Positions 7,962 to 17,438 of a stretch of 64,000 nucleotides of DNA are shown piece after piece. A model generated the notes under the pieces. It searched no databases. It saw only the letters and a list, made by a program, of their open reading frames with translations, and was not told the DNA's origin. This stretch comes from a bacterium. Its GTDB lineage: Bacteria > Planctomycetota > UBA1135 > UBA2386. The translations under genes were made by a program, and so were the position numbers. The stretch is from assembly GCA_030432695.1 (NCBI GenBank), contig JAUILN010000004.1:372001-436000 (forward strand), given 5' to 3'. Positions within the stretch are counted from its first letter, which is position 1; every line of letters starts with the position of its first letter.

Positions 7962-9773
7962 TCAGAACGCGTTGGTGTGCGGATCCAGCTCGGGCCACAG
8001 GCCGGGGTATTGCTTGGCGAGCGTCGTCTCGAGGAACTCGTCCTGGGCGTGCTTCCAGTAGTGCATGTGGTCTTCCGCGAAGCCCTTCACGGTCATCGGG
8101 AAGTTGGTCATCGGCACGCCGCTGTCGTCGAGGTTGCCTGCTGCGTCGATGTTGATCAGGCGACCTGAGTGGCGGTAGCTGAGGCCGGGGATCATGTTGC
8201 CGGGGACCAGCGGCACCGGGTCCATGTAGTTGGCCCAGCGGATCGCACGGTTGCCGAACAGCTGCGTCATCCGCCGTTGCCAGTCGGACAGGCCGACCAT
8301 CGGCGAGCCGAAGGTGACGACGCCGCGGACGTAGATGCCTTCGATCGCCTGGAGGCGGAAGGCGGTGATCTGGGCGATCGCGCCGCCGAGGCTGTGACCG
8401 GTCACCCAGACCTGCTTGCCGGCGGAGCGGCCAGCCTGGGCGCGGGCCCGGACGATCTGGAAGACGCGCTGACCACTGGGCAGCACCGGGTCGTGGGCGG
8501 CGTGGAAGCCGGCGTGGAGCGTGACGCCCCAGCCGCGCGGCATCACCGGAAAGGCGATCAGGTCGGTGGCCGGGTCGATCAGGTTGACGCCGTCGGTCTG
8601 GGTGCCGGCGAAGGCGATGATCACCGCGTCGTCGGTCTCGAACACCGCGCCCTGCGTATCGGTGAAGGGCGTGCCCGAGAACAGGCCGCCCTCGTCGAAC
8701 GAGGTGACCTGGTTCACTCCCCAGGGCGTGAACTGACCGACGAGGCGCTGCTGGTAGGCCGCCGGGCTCTCGCCGGCGTTGCGGTAGACGCCCTGCGACG
8801 CGACCGCGAGCAGGAACGCGTTGACCTCGCTGTGTCCCGAGGCGGTCGCCTCGAAGTGGTCGTAGGGTTCGAACGCCGGAGTGACCGCATACTCGTCCTC
8901 GAGGATCGCGTGCCTGCCGTCACTGACGCGGATCGCCTCGAGGACCCCGGTCACCGGGAAGTTCGGCAGCCGCGCGGTGGCGTGGTCGGGCGTGCTCTCG
9001 AGGATCTGCAGCTCGAGGTTGGCGAGGCGGATGCGGATCTGGTCACCGTTCGCGGGGCAGGGCAGTCCGAACGAGTGGATCGTCACGGTCTGGCCGACCT
9101 GGGCCGGGCTCTGCGGCACGATGTCGAGGACCAGCGTGGCGCTGTCGCCGGGCACGCCGTGGTAGTCGTTCGAGCCGTGCACCGAGCCGGGCCGGGGCAC
9201 CGGAACGCCGCGGAGCCGGCCGGCCATCGCGTCGGCGAGGATCGGATCGGTCGGCAGGTAGCGGCGCAGCTCGTCGCGGTAGCGCTCCATCCGGGTCACC
9301 GGCTCGGTGAACAGCTTGGGCGACTTCTGGGCGAGCTGCTCGACGCGGGTGGTGAGGCGCTGCGGTGCGCGCGTGGTCGGCGCGAGGTGGCGGCTGGTGA
9401 CGTCGGTGGTCACCTCCATGCTGATCGGCAGCAGCATCGTGGTGCGGCCGGCGCGCTGGCCCTCGATCCGGTAGTAGTAGCCGGTCGGCGTGTAGCGCGA
9501 CGCCGAGATCACCAGGTCGCGGCCGCCGTCGACCCAGGGGCCCAGGTCGGCGGCGACGTAGCGGGTGGTCGAGCTGCCGCGTGAGCCGACCACCACGCGG
9601 GCGGCGTCGAGATCGCGGTACTCGCGGCCCTCGAGGCGGAACTCGATGCGGTCGCCGCGGGCGATGCGGGCGCGGACCGGGTCGGACTGCGCGCTGGCGG
9701 TGGGCGCGGCGACGGCGAAGCAGGCGGCGAAGGTCAGCGCGGCGAAGGTGGCGGAACGGATCGAAGGGTTCAT
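7962..9773 (-). CDS. Secreted class-3 lipase-like protein
   Basis: A 603-residue protein with a signal peptide (residues 1-29, ending TASAQ). The C-terminal half carries the class 3 (fungal-type) lipase fold: DDAVIIAFAGTQ (381-392), nucleophile elbow G459-H-S461-L-G-G, FGSPMVG, and a probable acid Asp in NYMDPVPLVP with His in the DHMHYW region. The N-terminal about 300 residues are beta-rich and include an IPT/Ig-like stretch (about 215-295, beginning IVPQSPAQVGQTVTI). It is therefore larger than typical lipases of this family (about 300 residues) and likely acts outside the cell on acylglycerols. Start ATG at 9773 gives a clean signal peptide; the open frame upstream is repeat-derived sequence. 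Confidence 0.8.
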   Translation of the reverse strand: MNPSIRSATFAALTFAACFAVAAPTASAQSDPVRARIARGDRIEFRLEGREYRDLDAARVVVGSRGSSTTRYVAADLGPWVDGGRDLVISASRYTPTGYYYRIEGQRAGRTTMLLPISMEVTTDVTSRHLAPTTRAPQRLTTRVEQLAQKSPKLFTEPVTRMERYRDELRRYLPTDPILADAMAGRLRGVPVPRPGSVHGSNDYHGVPGDSATLVLDIVPQSPAQVGQTVTIHSFGLPCPANGDQIRIRLANLELQILESTPDHATARLPNFPVTGVLEAIRVSDGRHAILEDEYAVTPAFEPYDHFEATASGHSEVNAFLLAVASQGVYRNAGESPAAYQQRLVGQFTPWGVNQVTSFDEGGLFSGTPFTDTQGAVFETDDAVIIAFAGTQTDGVNLIDPATDLIAFPVMPRGWGVTLHAGFHAAHDPVLPSGQRVFQIVRARAQAGRSAGKQVWVTGHSLGGAIAQITAFRLQAIEGIYVRGVVTFGSPMVGLSDWQRRMTQLFGNRAIRWANYMDPVPLVPGNMIPGLSYRHSGRLINIDAAGNLDDSGVPMTNFPMTVKGFAEDHMHYWKHAQDEFLETTLAKQYPGLWPELDPHTNAF

Positions 9774-9951
9774 CTCAGGCACCGTGGTTCGTGGTGTGCG
9801 GGGCGCGCGGACTGCGCGCGTCGATGCCTGATGGATGGGGGTGCGGTTCGGGGCGTGACGCGGGTGGGGGTGGAATCTGCTGGCCAGGTCGGCGGGGGCT
9901 GAGGAGCGACCGCGGCACATCGCGCGGACGAGGCACCAGGTCGGCGGACGA

Positions 9952-10027
9952 CTGCCTGTGCGCGGGTTGGCTGCCTGTGCGCGGGTTGGCTGCCTGTGCG
10001 CGGGTTGGCTGCCTGTGCGCGGGTTGG
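9952..10027. repeat. Four perfect 19-bp tandem repeats
   Basis: The unit CTGCCTGTGCGCGGGTTGG occurs four times without a break (starts 9952, 9971, 9990 and 10009), followed by a partial unit. It lies in the 310-base gene-free stretch between the lipase start and tRNA-Phe. The rest of that stretch shows no gene or terminator that I can see. The perfect copies suggest recent slippage. Confidence 0.95.
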
Positions 10028-10083
10028 CTGCCCTGCCGAGCGCTCGACGCAAGCCCCGGCGGCGGGGCGCGGATCGCTCTAAG

Positions 10084-10159
10084 TGGTGGTCAGGGCCGGA
10101 TTTGAACCGGCGACCCCAGCATTTTCAATGCTGTGCTCTACCAACTGAGCTACCTGACC
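10084..10159 (-). tRNA. tRNA-Phe (anticodon GAA), CCA encoded
   Basis: Read on the minus strand, the 76-base gene folds as a complete cloverleaf. The 7-bp acceptor is GGTCAGG with CCTGACC, the D arm GCTC...GAGC, the anticodon stem CAGCA with TGCTG around loop TTGAAAA (anticodon at 10126-10124), and the T arm GCCGG-TTCAAAT-CCGGC. The discriminator is A and the 3' CCA is encoded at 10086-10084. Anticodon GAA reads Phe UUC/UUU. It stands alone with no neighbouring tRNA. Confidence 0.98.
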
Positions 10160-10233
10160 AGGTGGGTCGTCCCAGGTCCTTTCGGATCGAGGGCGCGGAA
10201 GACTAGAGAGCGGTCGGGGTCTGGTCAAGGGCA

Positions 10234-12093
10234 GTGTCCATCTCGTCCATGGCGGTGGCGGATATGCTGCCGCCGGTGCGCCTGTTGGATCCGCGACTCC
10301 GCCGTCGGCTCCCCCGCTGGAGCCGCGACCTGCGTTGGTTCGCGGCGTGGCTGGTGCTGGTCACGCTGATCGAGTGGGCGGGGCGGGAGTCGCGGAGCGA
10401 GCCGGTGGCGCTGGCGAGCCTGGTGCTCCTGGTCGGCATGGCGGTCCTGACCGCACGGGGCCACCGGCAGCGCTCGATCGGCTGGGTGCGCGCGCTGTCC
10501 GCGCGTCTGCGCGCTCCGTTGCGGCGGCTCGAGGGCCTCGGCTTCTCGATCGGCGTCGACCTCCGACACGATCCGATCCTGAACCGGGAGATGCCGCGGC
10601 TGCTGGGCGTGGTCCTGGTCGGGTCCGTGAGCGTCGCCGTCGTGGCGGCGCTGGGTCACGGGATCTGGCTCGGCGCGATCGACGCGCTCGGCAGGCTGGT
10701 CTTCACGCTCGAGGTGGCGATCCTCGGTCTGCTGTGGATCACGCTCCTGGTCGGCGGTGCGCTGTTCGGCTGGATGTTCGTCGCCAGCGCGCACGACCAC
10801 CTGCCCACGCCGATCCGGCATCTGGGGACCTTCCCGCGGCGGACCCGGCGCGTCGCGATGTTCGGCCTGGTCGCGGGGCTGCTCCTGGTCGGTTCCGTGG
10901 CGCCGGCATGGATCGCGCTGACGGGGATCGCAGTCGCGTTGGCGGCGAGCATCGTGGCGGAGTGCCTCGGCGGTCGCAGCGGCTTCGATCTGCTCTGGCG
11001 TGCGGCGGGCGAATCCAACGCGCGGGTGTTCGCAGGTCGCACACTGCTGTTCGGTCAGGTGCTGATCGCCGCGGCCGTGGGAGGTGCGCTGATCCTGGTC
11101 GTCGTCGGTCCGGAGGCGGTGGGCGGCGCGCGCAGCCCGCGCCTGCCGTTCACCGGCTTCGTGGGGCGGCTGTTCGCCTGGCTGGCGTTCGGCGGGACCG
11201 CGGGAATGGCGGGCACCGTGCTGCTGGCCCACGGCTATCGACTGGCCTTCGAGCGCGCCGCGCGCCGGCCGCACCGGTTGCGGTTGCACGGCGTCGGACC
11301 GCAGCTGCGAACTCGACTGCGGCGCGATCTGCGAGCTGCCGGCTTCGAGGTGTGCTTCGACGCCGAGGCGAGCCGGGTCGGTGAGGTGGTGTGTCGTTGT
11401 GACCTCGAGCCCACACCGGTTGCGGACCCGTTCTGGGCGACGTCTTGGCCGCTGGAGGTGAGTGTCGAGGAACTCACCGAGGCCGATACCCTCGCGCGGT
11501 TGCGGCGGCGCAGCGGCGTCGTCCACCGCCGGCTCCTGGTGCGCGGCGTCGAGCGCCAGCTCGGTCGGGCTCGTGCGACCGTCGGCGATCGCGGCGACGG
11601 CTTCTGGCTGGCGCCGCAGCACTGGTTCCTCTCGGGGCCCTGTCGGGACGTTCCCGAACCGGCCGCGGGTGAGCAGCGTCTGTTGGAGCCCGGCGGTCGC
11701 CAACCCTGGTGGACGGTCCTCTCGTGGCGCACCCGCGTGCACTTCGCCGTGTTGATGCGCGACCTCGACATCGACCTGTTGTTCGTCGAGGACGGCGTAT
11801 CGCTCACTGCCGTGCGCAGCGTCCTGGAGACGATGTTCGAACTGCACGACGTGTTCGGCGGACGGACTCCGCTCACCGAGCGTCACTTCCGCGGGGTGCC
11901 CGGCGTGCGCGTCCTGCTGCACGACTGCGGGGTGGAGCAGCCGCCGCGGTCGGACGGCTATCCGGAGCCGGAGTACCGCGAGGTGGCGCGTGCTCGCGTG
12001 CTGCACGTGTTCCGCGACCGCGGGGGAGAGCGCGAAGACGTGCCGGTGCACGGCGACCGGACCGGTCGCAGCACGCCACTGATTCGATCCTGA
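10234..12093 (+). CDS. Polytopic membrane protein with soluble C-terminal domain, unknown
   Basis: Up to 619 residues. The first about 330 contain roughly seven to eight hydrophobic segments (for example around 36-50, 58-73, 123-142, 155-181, 207-240, 272-292 and 306-330) in an Arg-rich context. The remainder (about 340-619) is soluble and cytoplasmic by the positive-inside rule. I recognise no catalytic motif in either part. The start is uncertain: GTG at 10234, ATG at 10249 and ATG at 10264 are all in frame. It stands alone, divergent from tRNA-Phe and convergent with the transglutaminase gene. The frame is convincing as coding because of its length and its hydrophobic periodicity. Confidence 0.65.
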   Translation: MSISSMAVADMLPPVRLLDPRLRRRLPRWSRDLRWFAAWLVLVTLIEWAGRESRSEPVALASLVLLVGMAVLTARGHRQRSIGWVRALSARLRAPLRRLEGLGFSIGVDLRHDPILNREMPRLLGVVLVGSVSVAVVAALGHGIWLGAIDALGRLVFTLEVAILGLLWITLLVGGALFGWMFVASAHDHLPTPIRHLGTFPRRTRRVAMFGLVAGLLLVGSVAPAWIALTGIAVALAASIVAECLGGRSGFDLLWRAAGESNARVFAGRTLLFGQVLIAAAVGGALILVVVGPEAVGGARSPRLPFTGFVGRLFAWLAFGGTAGMAGTVLLAHGYRLAFERAARRPHRLRLHGVGPQLRTRLRRDLRAAGFEVCFDAEASRVGEVVCRCDLEPTPVADPFWATSWPLEVSVEELTEADTLARLRRRSGVVHRRLLVRGVERQLGRARATVGDRGDGFWLAPQHWFLSGPCRDVPEPAAGEQRLLEPGGRQPWWTVLSWRTRVHFAVLMRDLDIDLLFVEDGVSLTAVRSVLETMFELHDVFGGRTPLTERHFRGVPGVRVLLHDCGVEQPPRSDGYPEPEYREVARARVLHVFRDRGGEREDVPVHGDRTGRSTPLIRS

Positions 12094-12123
12094 TCCCGAT
12101 CGGGCCGGTTGCGACCCCGCCGG

Positions 12124-13446
12124 CTATTCGCGTCGCAGCGTGAACGCCTCGCCCACGACGTGCAGCCGTGCTTCGTGGTCGCGGAACCAGTTGCGGAAGG
12201 CCCAGCGGTCGTCGTCGATTCCGACGATCTTTGGATGGAGCCGGTCGTCGCAGAGTCGCTCCAGGATGCGGTCCGGCTCGTCGAGGTCGAGCGCCCGGCG
12301 GAGGGCTTCGGGACGGCCCGCTGCGGCGAGGGCTTCGACCGCGCGTCGTCGTTGCGTCGCGTCGGCGCGGTCCCAGGCGATCAGCGCCGCCTCCAGCGCA
12401 TCGACCTCCGGCACGCGCTTGCCGCCACGTTCGAGCCAGCGCACCGCGGCCTCGATCTCACGCCGGTCGACGAAGTCGAACCAGCGGGCCCGGTGGCTGG
12501 TGCGCAACCTCGGGCCGGTGCCGTCGCGATGGATCTGCGCGCGATACTCCCAGCCGAGCAGGCCGTCGTCACCCCCCGGTTGCCGGCACCAGACCAGCAG
12601 GTCGTCCCCGACCCGGCCGAAATGGCGTTCGGGGCCGCGGCGTGGATTGGCGCCGCGCGAGCAGTCGAGCGGGAACCAGCCGTAGTCGTCGAGCCAGACC
12701 TCGGTCCAGCGATGGAACACGGTGTCGGTGCACGGCAGCTCGTCGGTGCGCGACGCGGAGCCACCGACGCAGCGCGTGGGCAGGCCGGCGAGTCGGCAGA
12801 GGCCCGAGAGCAGGTAGTTGTACTCGGAGCACGAGCCGGTGCCGCGGCGCAGCACCTCGGCGGCCGGATCCCAGCGACCGTCGCGCACGTAGCGGACGTT
12901 CTCCGTGATGTGTTGGTAGATGCGCTGCACCTTCTCGAGGTCGGAGTCCGCTCCCGCCACCAGCTCGGCGGCGGTCGCGCGCATCGCGTCGGCGTCCATC
13001 GAGTAGTTGGACTCGGCTGCGAGGTAGTGCGCGCGGAGTTCGCCGCTGAGACGTTCCGTAGGTCGGCGGTCCGGTGGACCCGGTCGCGGCCAGGTCCGGT
13101 CGTCCAGCTGGATCCCGACCGTGAACCCGACCTCGACGAAGCTGCGCTCCGGGATCGCGGCGAAGCGGTACTCGAGCAGCTCCTGACCCTGGGCGTCGGT
13201 GAACCGGCGCTCGAAGCCCGTCTCGGTGTGGAGCAGGTAGCGCGTCGTCTGCCGGGTGTCGTCCCAGGGCAGCGGCACGTAGCAGGTAACCGCGCCGGAC
13301 GGGCCGTCACCCGGGTGGAAGATCCGGTACTCGTAGCGGATCGTGCGCTCGAGGGCCCGGCCCGACGTGGGGGACTGGGCGATGACCCGATGCGTCACCG
13401 ACAGCGTGGCGACGAGGCACAGCAGGGCGTGAGCGAGGGATCGCAT
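12124..13446 (-). CDS. Secreted transglutaminase-like protein
   Basis: A 440-residue exported protein: signal peptide (residues 1-24, ending RVIAQ), an N-terminal beta-rich region (about 30-130) and a transglutaminase-like papain-fold core. The catalytic triad is readable as Cys206 in GTGSCSEYN, His245 in FHRWTEVWL and Asp261 in PLDCSRG. Proteins of this group hydrolyse or transfer amide bonds; many bacterial members act as proteases rather than cross-linkers. Residues about 330-440 are helical and may be a binding module. It may be cotranscribed with the leftward genes ribF and def on its right, but a 49-base gap separates it from ribF, so this is uncertain. Substrate unknown. Confidence 0.8.
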   Translation of the reverse strand: MRSLAHALLCLVATLSVTHRVIAQSPTSGRALERTIRYEYRIFHPGDGPSGAVTCYVPLPWDDTRQTTRYLLHTETGFERRFTDAQGQELLEYRFAAIPERSFVEVGFTVGIQLDDRTWPRPGPPDRRPTERLSGELRAHYLAAESNYSMDADAMRATAAELVAGADSDLEKVQRIYQHITENVRYVRDGRWDPAAEVLRRGTGSCSEYNYLLSGLCRLAGLPTRCVGGSASRTDELPCTDTVFHRWTEVWLDDYGWFPLDCSRGANPRRGPERHFGRVGDDLLVWCRQPGGDDGLLGWEYRAQIHRDGTGPRLRTSHRARWFDFVDRREIEAAVRWLERGGKRVPEVDALEAALIAWDRADATQRRRAVEALAAAGRPEALRRALDLDEPDRILERLCDDRLHPKIVGIDDDRWAFRNWFRDHEARLHVVGEAFTLRRE

Positions 13447-13495
13447 CGACGCGAGCGTAGCGACCGCGCGGCAGGCCGGGGACCTCGGCGGGTCG

Positions 13496-14467
13496 TCACG
13501 CGCGCAGGACCGCGCGGGCCGCGACGGCATCCCGGGCGATCTGGGCCTCGAGTTCGGCGACATCGTCGAACCGGCGTTCGTCGCGGAGTCGCGCCACGAA
13601 CAGGACCTCGAGGGTCGCGCCGTAGAGGTCCTGGTCGACGTCGAACAGATGGACTTCGAGTCTCGGCGGCGTCGCGCCCCCCGGGAGGGTCGTGTCGAAG
13701 GTCGGTCGGCGGCCGAGGTTCGCCACCCCGCCGAAGGGTTCGCCATCGCGGATGACCTCGACCGCGTAGACGCCGGGCGGCGGGAGGACCAACGACTGCG
13801 GCACGACGTTGGCGGTGGGGAAGCCGAGCGTGCGGCCCCGCCCATCACCGTGGACGACCTCGCCGAAGGCCGCCGGCCAGCGCCCGAGCATGCGTCGCGC
13901 GGAGTCGAGTTCTCCCGCGGCGATCGCCTGGCGGATCGCGGTCGACGAGACCGGCGTGCCGTCGACCTCGAACCGGGTGCCGAGCACCACGTCGAAGCCG
14001 TGCGCGCGTCCGAGTTCCGCCATCCGCTCCGGTGTGCCCTCGCGGTTTCGGCCGATCGCCGAGTCGTAGCCGAGCAGCAGCGCGTTGGTGCGCAGGCCGG
14101 CGACCAGGACCTCGCGGGTGAACGCGGTGGCGCTCAGCGAGCGCAGGGCGTCGTCGAAGTCCAGCAGCACCACGCGGCCGATCCCGGCGCGGCGCAGCAG
14201 GCGCAGTCGGTGGGGGAGCGAAACGATCCAGTCGATCGGCTCGCCGCGGAGCACTTCGTCGGGGTGGTTCCGGAAGGTGACGAGGGTCGGCAGGCTGCGG
14301 TGCGTCGATCCCAGCTCGACGAGTTCGTGCAGCAGGCGCTGGTGGCCGAGGTGTACCCCGTCGAACACGCCGACCAGGGTCGCGGAGCGCGATTCGATCG
14401 CGTCGGCGCCGTGGGTGTCGACGAGGTCGAGGGCCCGCAGGCTGTCGCGCCCCTTCAGCACCTTCAT
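13496..14467 (-). CDS. ribF: Bifunctional riboflavin kinase / FAD synthetase RibF
   Basis: A 323-residue enzyme converting riboflavin to FMN and then FAD. The N-terminal nucleotidyltransferase domain shows GVFDGVHLGH (33-42) and the VSSTAIRQAI motif; the C-terminal flavokinase domain shows LGFPTANV followed by GVYAV and the conserved ANLGRRPTF. Order, motifs and length (usual 300-330) match the bifunctional bacterial enzyme. The gene stands 76 bases from def on the same strand, a plausible housekeeping transcript. Confidence 0.95.
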   Translation of the reverse strand: MKVLKGRDSLRALDLVDTHGADAIESRSATLVGVFDGVHLGHQRLLHELVELGSTHRSLPTLVTFRNHPDEVLRGEPIDWIVSLPHRLRLLRRAGIGRVVLLDFDDALRSLSATAFTREVLVAGLRTNALLLGYDSAIGRNREGTPERMAELGRAHGFDVVLGTRFEVDGTPVSSTAIRQAIAAGELDSARRMLGRWPAAFGEVVHGDGRGRTLGFPTANVVPQSLVLPPPGVYAVEVIRDGEPFGGVANLGRRPTFDTTLPGGATPPRLEVHLFDVDQDLYGATLEVLFVARLRDERRFDDVAELEAQIARDAVAARAVLRA

Positions 14468-14543
14468 GGTCGCAGCGCCTCTTCGCTCGCGCGGCGACCG
14501 ACCGAGGAACGACCCGCGCGAATCATCGGGTGTTCCGGCCCTC

Positions 14544-15059
14544 TCAGGCCTTCGCGGCCTCGAAGCGCCGCTCCATGTCCTGGAGCTGGCCGCGCACCCG
14601 CATCTTCTCGACCGAGCTGAGCCGGTCGACGAACAGCACGCCCTTCAGGTGGTCGATCTCGTGCTGGATGATCCGGGCCAGGAAGCCCGAGCAGCGCAGC
14701 TCCTGCGCGGCGCCGTCGAGGTCCTGGTACTTCACGGTGAGCTTCACCGACCGCTCGACCTCGGCGTAGAGGCCCGGGAACGACAGGCAGCCCTCTTCGC
14801 CGAATTCGCGGCCCTTGTTGGCGACGATCTCCGGGTTGACGAGGACCATCTCGTGGTCCCTGTCGTCGCGTTCGCCGGTCTCGTTCAGGACCAGCAACTC
14901 GAGGTCGATTCCCACCTGGGGGGCTGCCAGACCGACCCCGCGGGCCGTGTACATCGTGTCGAGCATCCGCTCGGCGAGGTCGCGAAGGTCCGCATCGAAG
15001 CTGGTGACCTTGCGGCCGCCCTTTCGAAGCGGGGCTCCAGGATACTTGACGACATCCAT
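14544..15059 (-). CDS. def: Peptide deformylase
   Basis: A 171-residue enzyme that removes the formyl group from nascent protein N-termini. All three family motifs are present: GVGLAAPQVG (41-50), EEGCLSFPG (88-96) with metal ligand Cys91, and QHEIDHLKG with His133, catalytic Glu134 and His137. Length is normal for a type 1 deformylase. Start ATG at 15059 gives the standard N-terminus MDVVKYPGAPLRK. The TPR gene at 15252 diverges from it. Confidence 0.96.
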   Translation of the reverse strand: MDVVKYPGAPLRKGGRKVTSFDADLRDLAERMLDTMYTARGVGLAAPQVGIDLELLVLNETGERDDRDHEMVLVNPEIVANKGREFGEEGCLSFPGLYAEVERSVKLTVKYQDLDGAAQELRCSGFLARIIQHEIDHLKGVLFVDRLSSVEKMRVRGQLQDMERRFEAAKA

Positions 15060-15251
15060 ATTCTGTAAAGCGTATTCGAGGGGCCGAGTGCCCGTCCAGG
15101 CCCGGTGCCGGGTCCTGGCGGAGGCCCGCGCGGCGGCGGGTCCTCCGAGATCGATCGGGGACCGGCCGGTGCGGGAATTGAAGCGCTGCACCCGTCTCGC
15201 TAGAGTGCTCCGCCCTCCCGGGGGCGTCAAGCGTCGGGGAGCGGCGATCCC

Positions 15252-16595
15252 ATGGACCTGAGCAAGCACCTCGAGAAGGCCCGAGAGGCGGTGAAGCGGC
15301 GGAACTACCCGTTCGCGATCAACCTGTACTCGCAGCTGCTCGGGCTGCAGCCCGACAACGGCGCGGCGCGGGCCGGTCTGCGGGAAGCGCTGTTCAAGAA
15401 GGCCGAGGCCAAGGCACCCTCGAAGGTGTTCGCGTTGATCGGCGGGGGCCCCAGCCTGTTGATGGCGAAGTTCTTCGGGCTGATCCGCCAGCACAACGCC
15501 GCGGCGTCGAGCTACGAGCGCTACCTGCGGATGGACCCGCTGAACGAGTCGGCCAACGTCGCCCTCGCGTCGGCCCTCGACCGTGCGGGGCACTCCAACT
15601 CGGCGCTCGCGGTCTACCGGGCCTACGCCGAACAGGAGCCGCGCTGCCTGGTCGCGTCCCGTGAAGCGGGGCGGTTGCTCTACGAGAGCGGCAAGCTCGA
15701 CGACGCGCTCGAGATGTACGAGCAGGCCCTGAAGGTCGACCCCCGCGACCAGGACGCGCTGCGGGCCCGCAAGAACCTCGCGGCCGAGGGTGCCCTGAAG
15801 AAGACCGGCATCGACAAGGCCAAGTCATCGCGCGAACTCATCAAGGACAGCGGCGAGGCCAAGCGTCTGGAGCGCAAGGCGCGCATGCAGCTCACCGCCG
15901 AGGAGATCGACGAGGAACTCGGCGAACTCGAGGGGCGGCTCGCGACGAATCCCCAGGACGTGCCGGCGCTCAAGCGCATGGCCGAGTTGCACCAGATGCG
16001 CCGCGATCCGCAGGCTGCCCTGGATTGTCTGGAGGCGGCCCTGTCGGCGAGCCCGGACGATCACGAGCTGGCCGACCGGGCTGGTGACCTGCGTCTGTCG
16101 GTGCAGGAGAAGCGGGTGCAGGACGCGGTGGCGCGCGGCGACGATGCGGCCGCGACCAATGTCCGCAAGGTGCTGCACGAGATGCAGGTCGCCGAGTATC
16201 GCCGGCGCGTCGAGCGTCAGCCGACCGATCTGGGGCTCCGGTTCCTGCTCGGGCGCGCGCTGCTGGAGACCGGCAGCCACGACCTGGCGATCTCGGAGCT
16301 CCAGCAGGCGGTGAAGGATCCGCGCAATCAGGTCGAGGCGCTTTGGGCGCTGGGTCGGGCCTTCCGCGAGAAGGGTCACGGCGAACTCGCTCAGGGCCAG
16401 CTCGAGAAGGCCCTGGCCCAGGCGACCGGCGCACACTCGGCGCGGCAGAAGGACATCCTCTACGAACTCGGCGCCCTGGCCGAGGACCGTGGCGACGGCG
16501 AGGCGGCGCTCGGTCACTACTCGAAGATCCTCGAGCAGGACTACGGCTTCGCCGACGTGTCGGCCCGCGTCGAGCGGCTGCGCGCCGAGGCGTGA
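15252..16595 (+). CDS. TPR-repeat protein
   Basis: A 447-residue soluble helical protein built of tetratricopeptide repeats. Repeat-like pairs are seen from residue about 6 (AVKRRNYPFAINLYSQLLG), around 95-170 (for example LDDALEMYEQALKVDPRD), around 225-260 and through 330-440. A charged coiled-coil stretch (about 175-235) links the two repeat blocks. There is no signal peptide. TPR proteins are scaffolds; the partner is unknown. It is divergent from def, and rpsT follows after a 186-base gap on the same strand. A GGGGAG lies upstream of the ATG at 15252. Confidence 0.8.
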   Translation: MDLSKHLEKAREAVKRRNYPFAINLYSQLLGLQPDNGAARAGLREALFKKAEAKAPSKVFALIGGGPSLLMAKFFGLIRQHNAAASSYERYLRMDPLNESANVALASALDRAGHSNSALAVYRAYAEQEPRCLVASREAGRLLYESGKLDDALEMYEQALKVDPRDQDALRARKNLAAEGALKKTGIDKAKSSRELIKDSGEAKRLERKARMQLTAEEIDEELGELEGRLATNPQDVPALKRMAELHQMRRDPQAALDCLEAALSASPDDHELADRAGDLRLSVQEKRVQDAVARGDDAAATNVRKVLHEMQVAEYRRRVERQPTDLGLRFLLGRALLETGSHDLAISELQQAVKDPRNQVEALWALGRAFREKGHGELAQGQLEKALAQATGAHSARQKDILYELGALAEDRGDGEAALGHYSKILEQDYGFADVSARVERLRAEA

Positions 16596-16781
16596 GGGCG
16601 TGACCCGCGGCCAGAGAATAGCGAGCAGACAACCGCGAGCAGCAGTCCTCCAGCAGTCAACCTCGAGCCGTCAACCCGGCATACGGATCCTCCGACCCGC
16701 GCATCACGGTCGGTGATCCTCTTCCCATTCCGACTCCAGAGAACCCGAACCGACCCCGCGCTCGCGGGGTGACGCACCTCC

Positions 16782-17048
16782 ATGGCGCACAGCAACCAGG
16801 CGCAGAAGCGCATCCGTCAGAACAGCAAGCGGCAGCTCCACAACAAGGCCGTGGCCTCGCGTATGCGCACCGAGGTCAAGCGCATCGAAGCGTTGGTCGC
16901 CAGTGGCGACCAGGCGGGGGCCCAGGAGCGGCTGCCGCTCGCGATGAAGTACCTGGACAAGGCCGCGAAGCACCACGTGATCCACCCCAATGCCGCGTCG
17001 CGGAAGATCGGCCGCCTGGTGAAGGCGGTCGCGCGGATCGGCGGTTGA
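16782..17048 (+). CDS. rpsT: 30S ribosomal protein S20
   Basis: An 88-residue basic protein binding 16S rRNA. The N-terminus MAHSNQAQKRIRQNSKRQLH is the classic S20 opening, followed by conserved AVASRMRTEVKRI and the C-terminal HPNAASRKIGRLVKAV. Length is exactly typical. Start ATG at 16782. It is monocistronic as far as can be seen. Confidence 0.97.
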   Translation: MAHSNQAQKRIRQNSKRQLHNKAVASRMRTEVKRIEALVASGDQAGAQERLPLAMKYLDKAAKHHVIHPNAASRKIGRLVKAVARIGG

Positions 17049-17438
17049 GTCGTTCCGAATCGTCCGCCTGAGGGTCGTCGGTTCGTGCGTCGGCCGCGCC
17101 CGGGGCAGGTCGTCCGTGCCCGGGGCAGGTCGTCCGCGGTCGCTCGAGCGGCGCGGCTTCCGCGGTCTCGGATTTTCTGGTGTGCCGCGGGAGTTTCCCC
17201 TCCGCTCATCCATCCAGGCCGGCCCTCGGGTCCGTCCCGCAGGAGTTCCCCGGTCGACCGGTGCGGGCCCGCGCTGGTCCCGGAGAGCGCCGGTAGGGTG
17301 TGGGGCTCGAAGAAGTCGCGGTCTCGCCGACGGCCGCGTACTCGCCATGCAGATCGCGTTTCCGCCGATCTGCCTCGACAAGTCTCCCGGCTCGCCGGAG
17401 GGTGGGCCGCTCGCATCGTCCTTCCTCCTCACGGAGCC
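17049..17438. other. Gene-free stretch with a 20-bp direct repeat
   Basis: The 390 bases between rpsT and the ABC ATPase hold no convincing gene. At 17097-17116 and 17117-17136 a 20-bp unit is duplicated in tandem with one difference (core GCCCGGGGCAGGTCGTCCG). No terminator with a T-run is visible after rpsT. Confidence 0.7.

Noticed and set aside
9952..10027. Possible CRISPR array
   Set aside because: The 19-bp units are contiguous with no spacers, and no cas genes are in the window.
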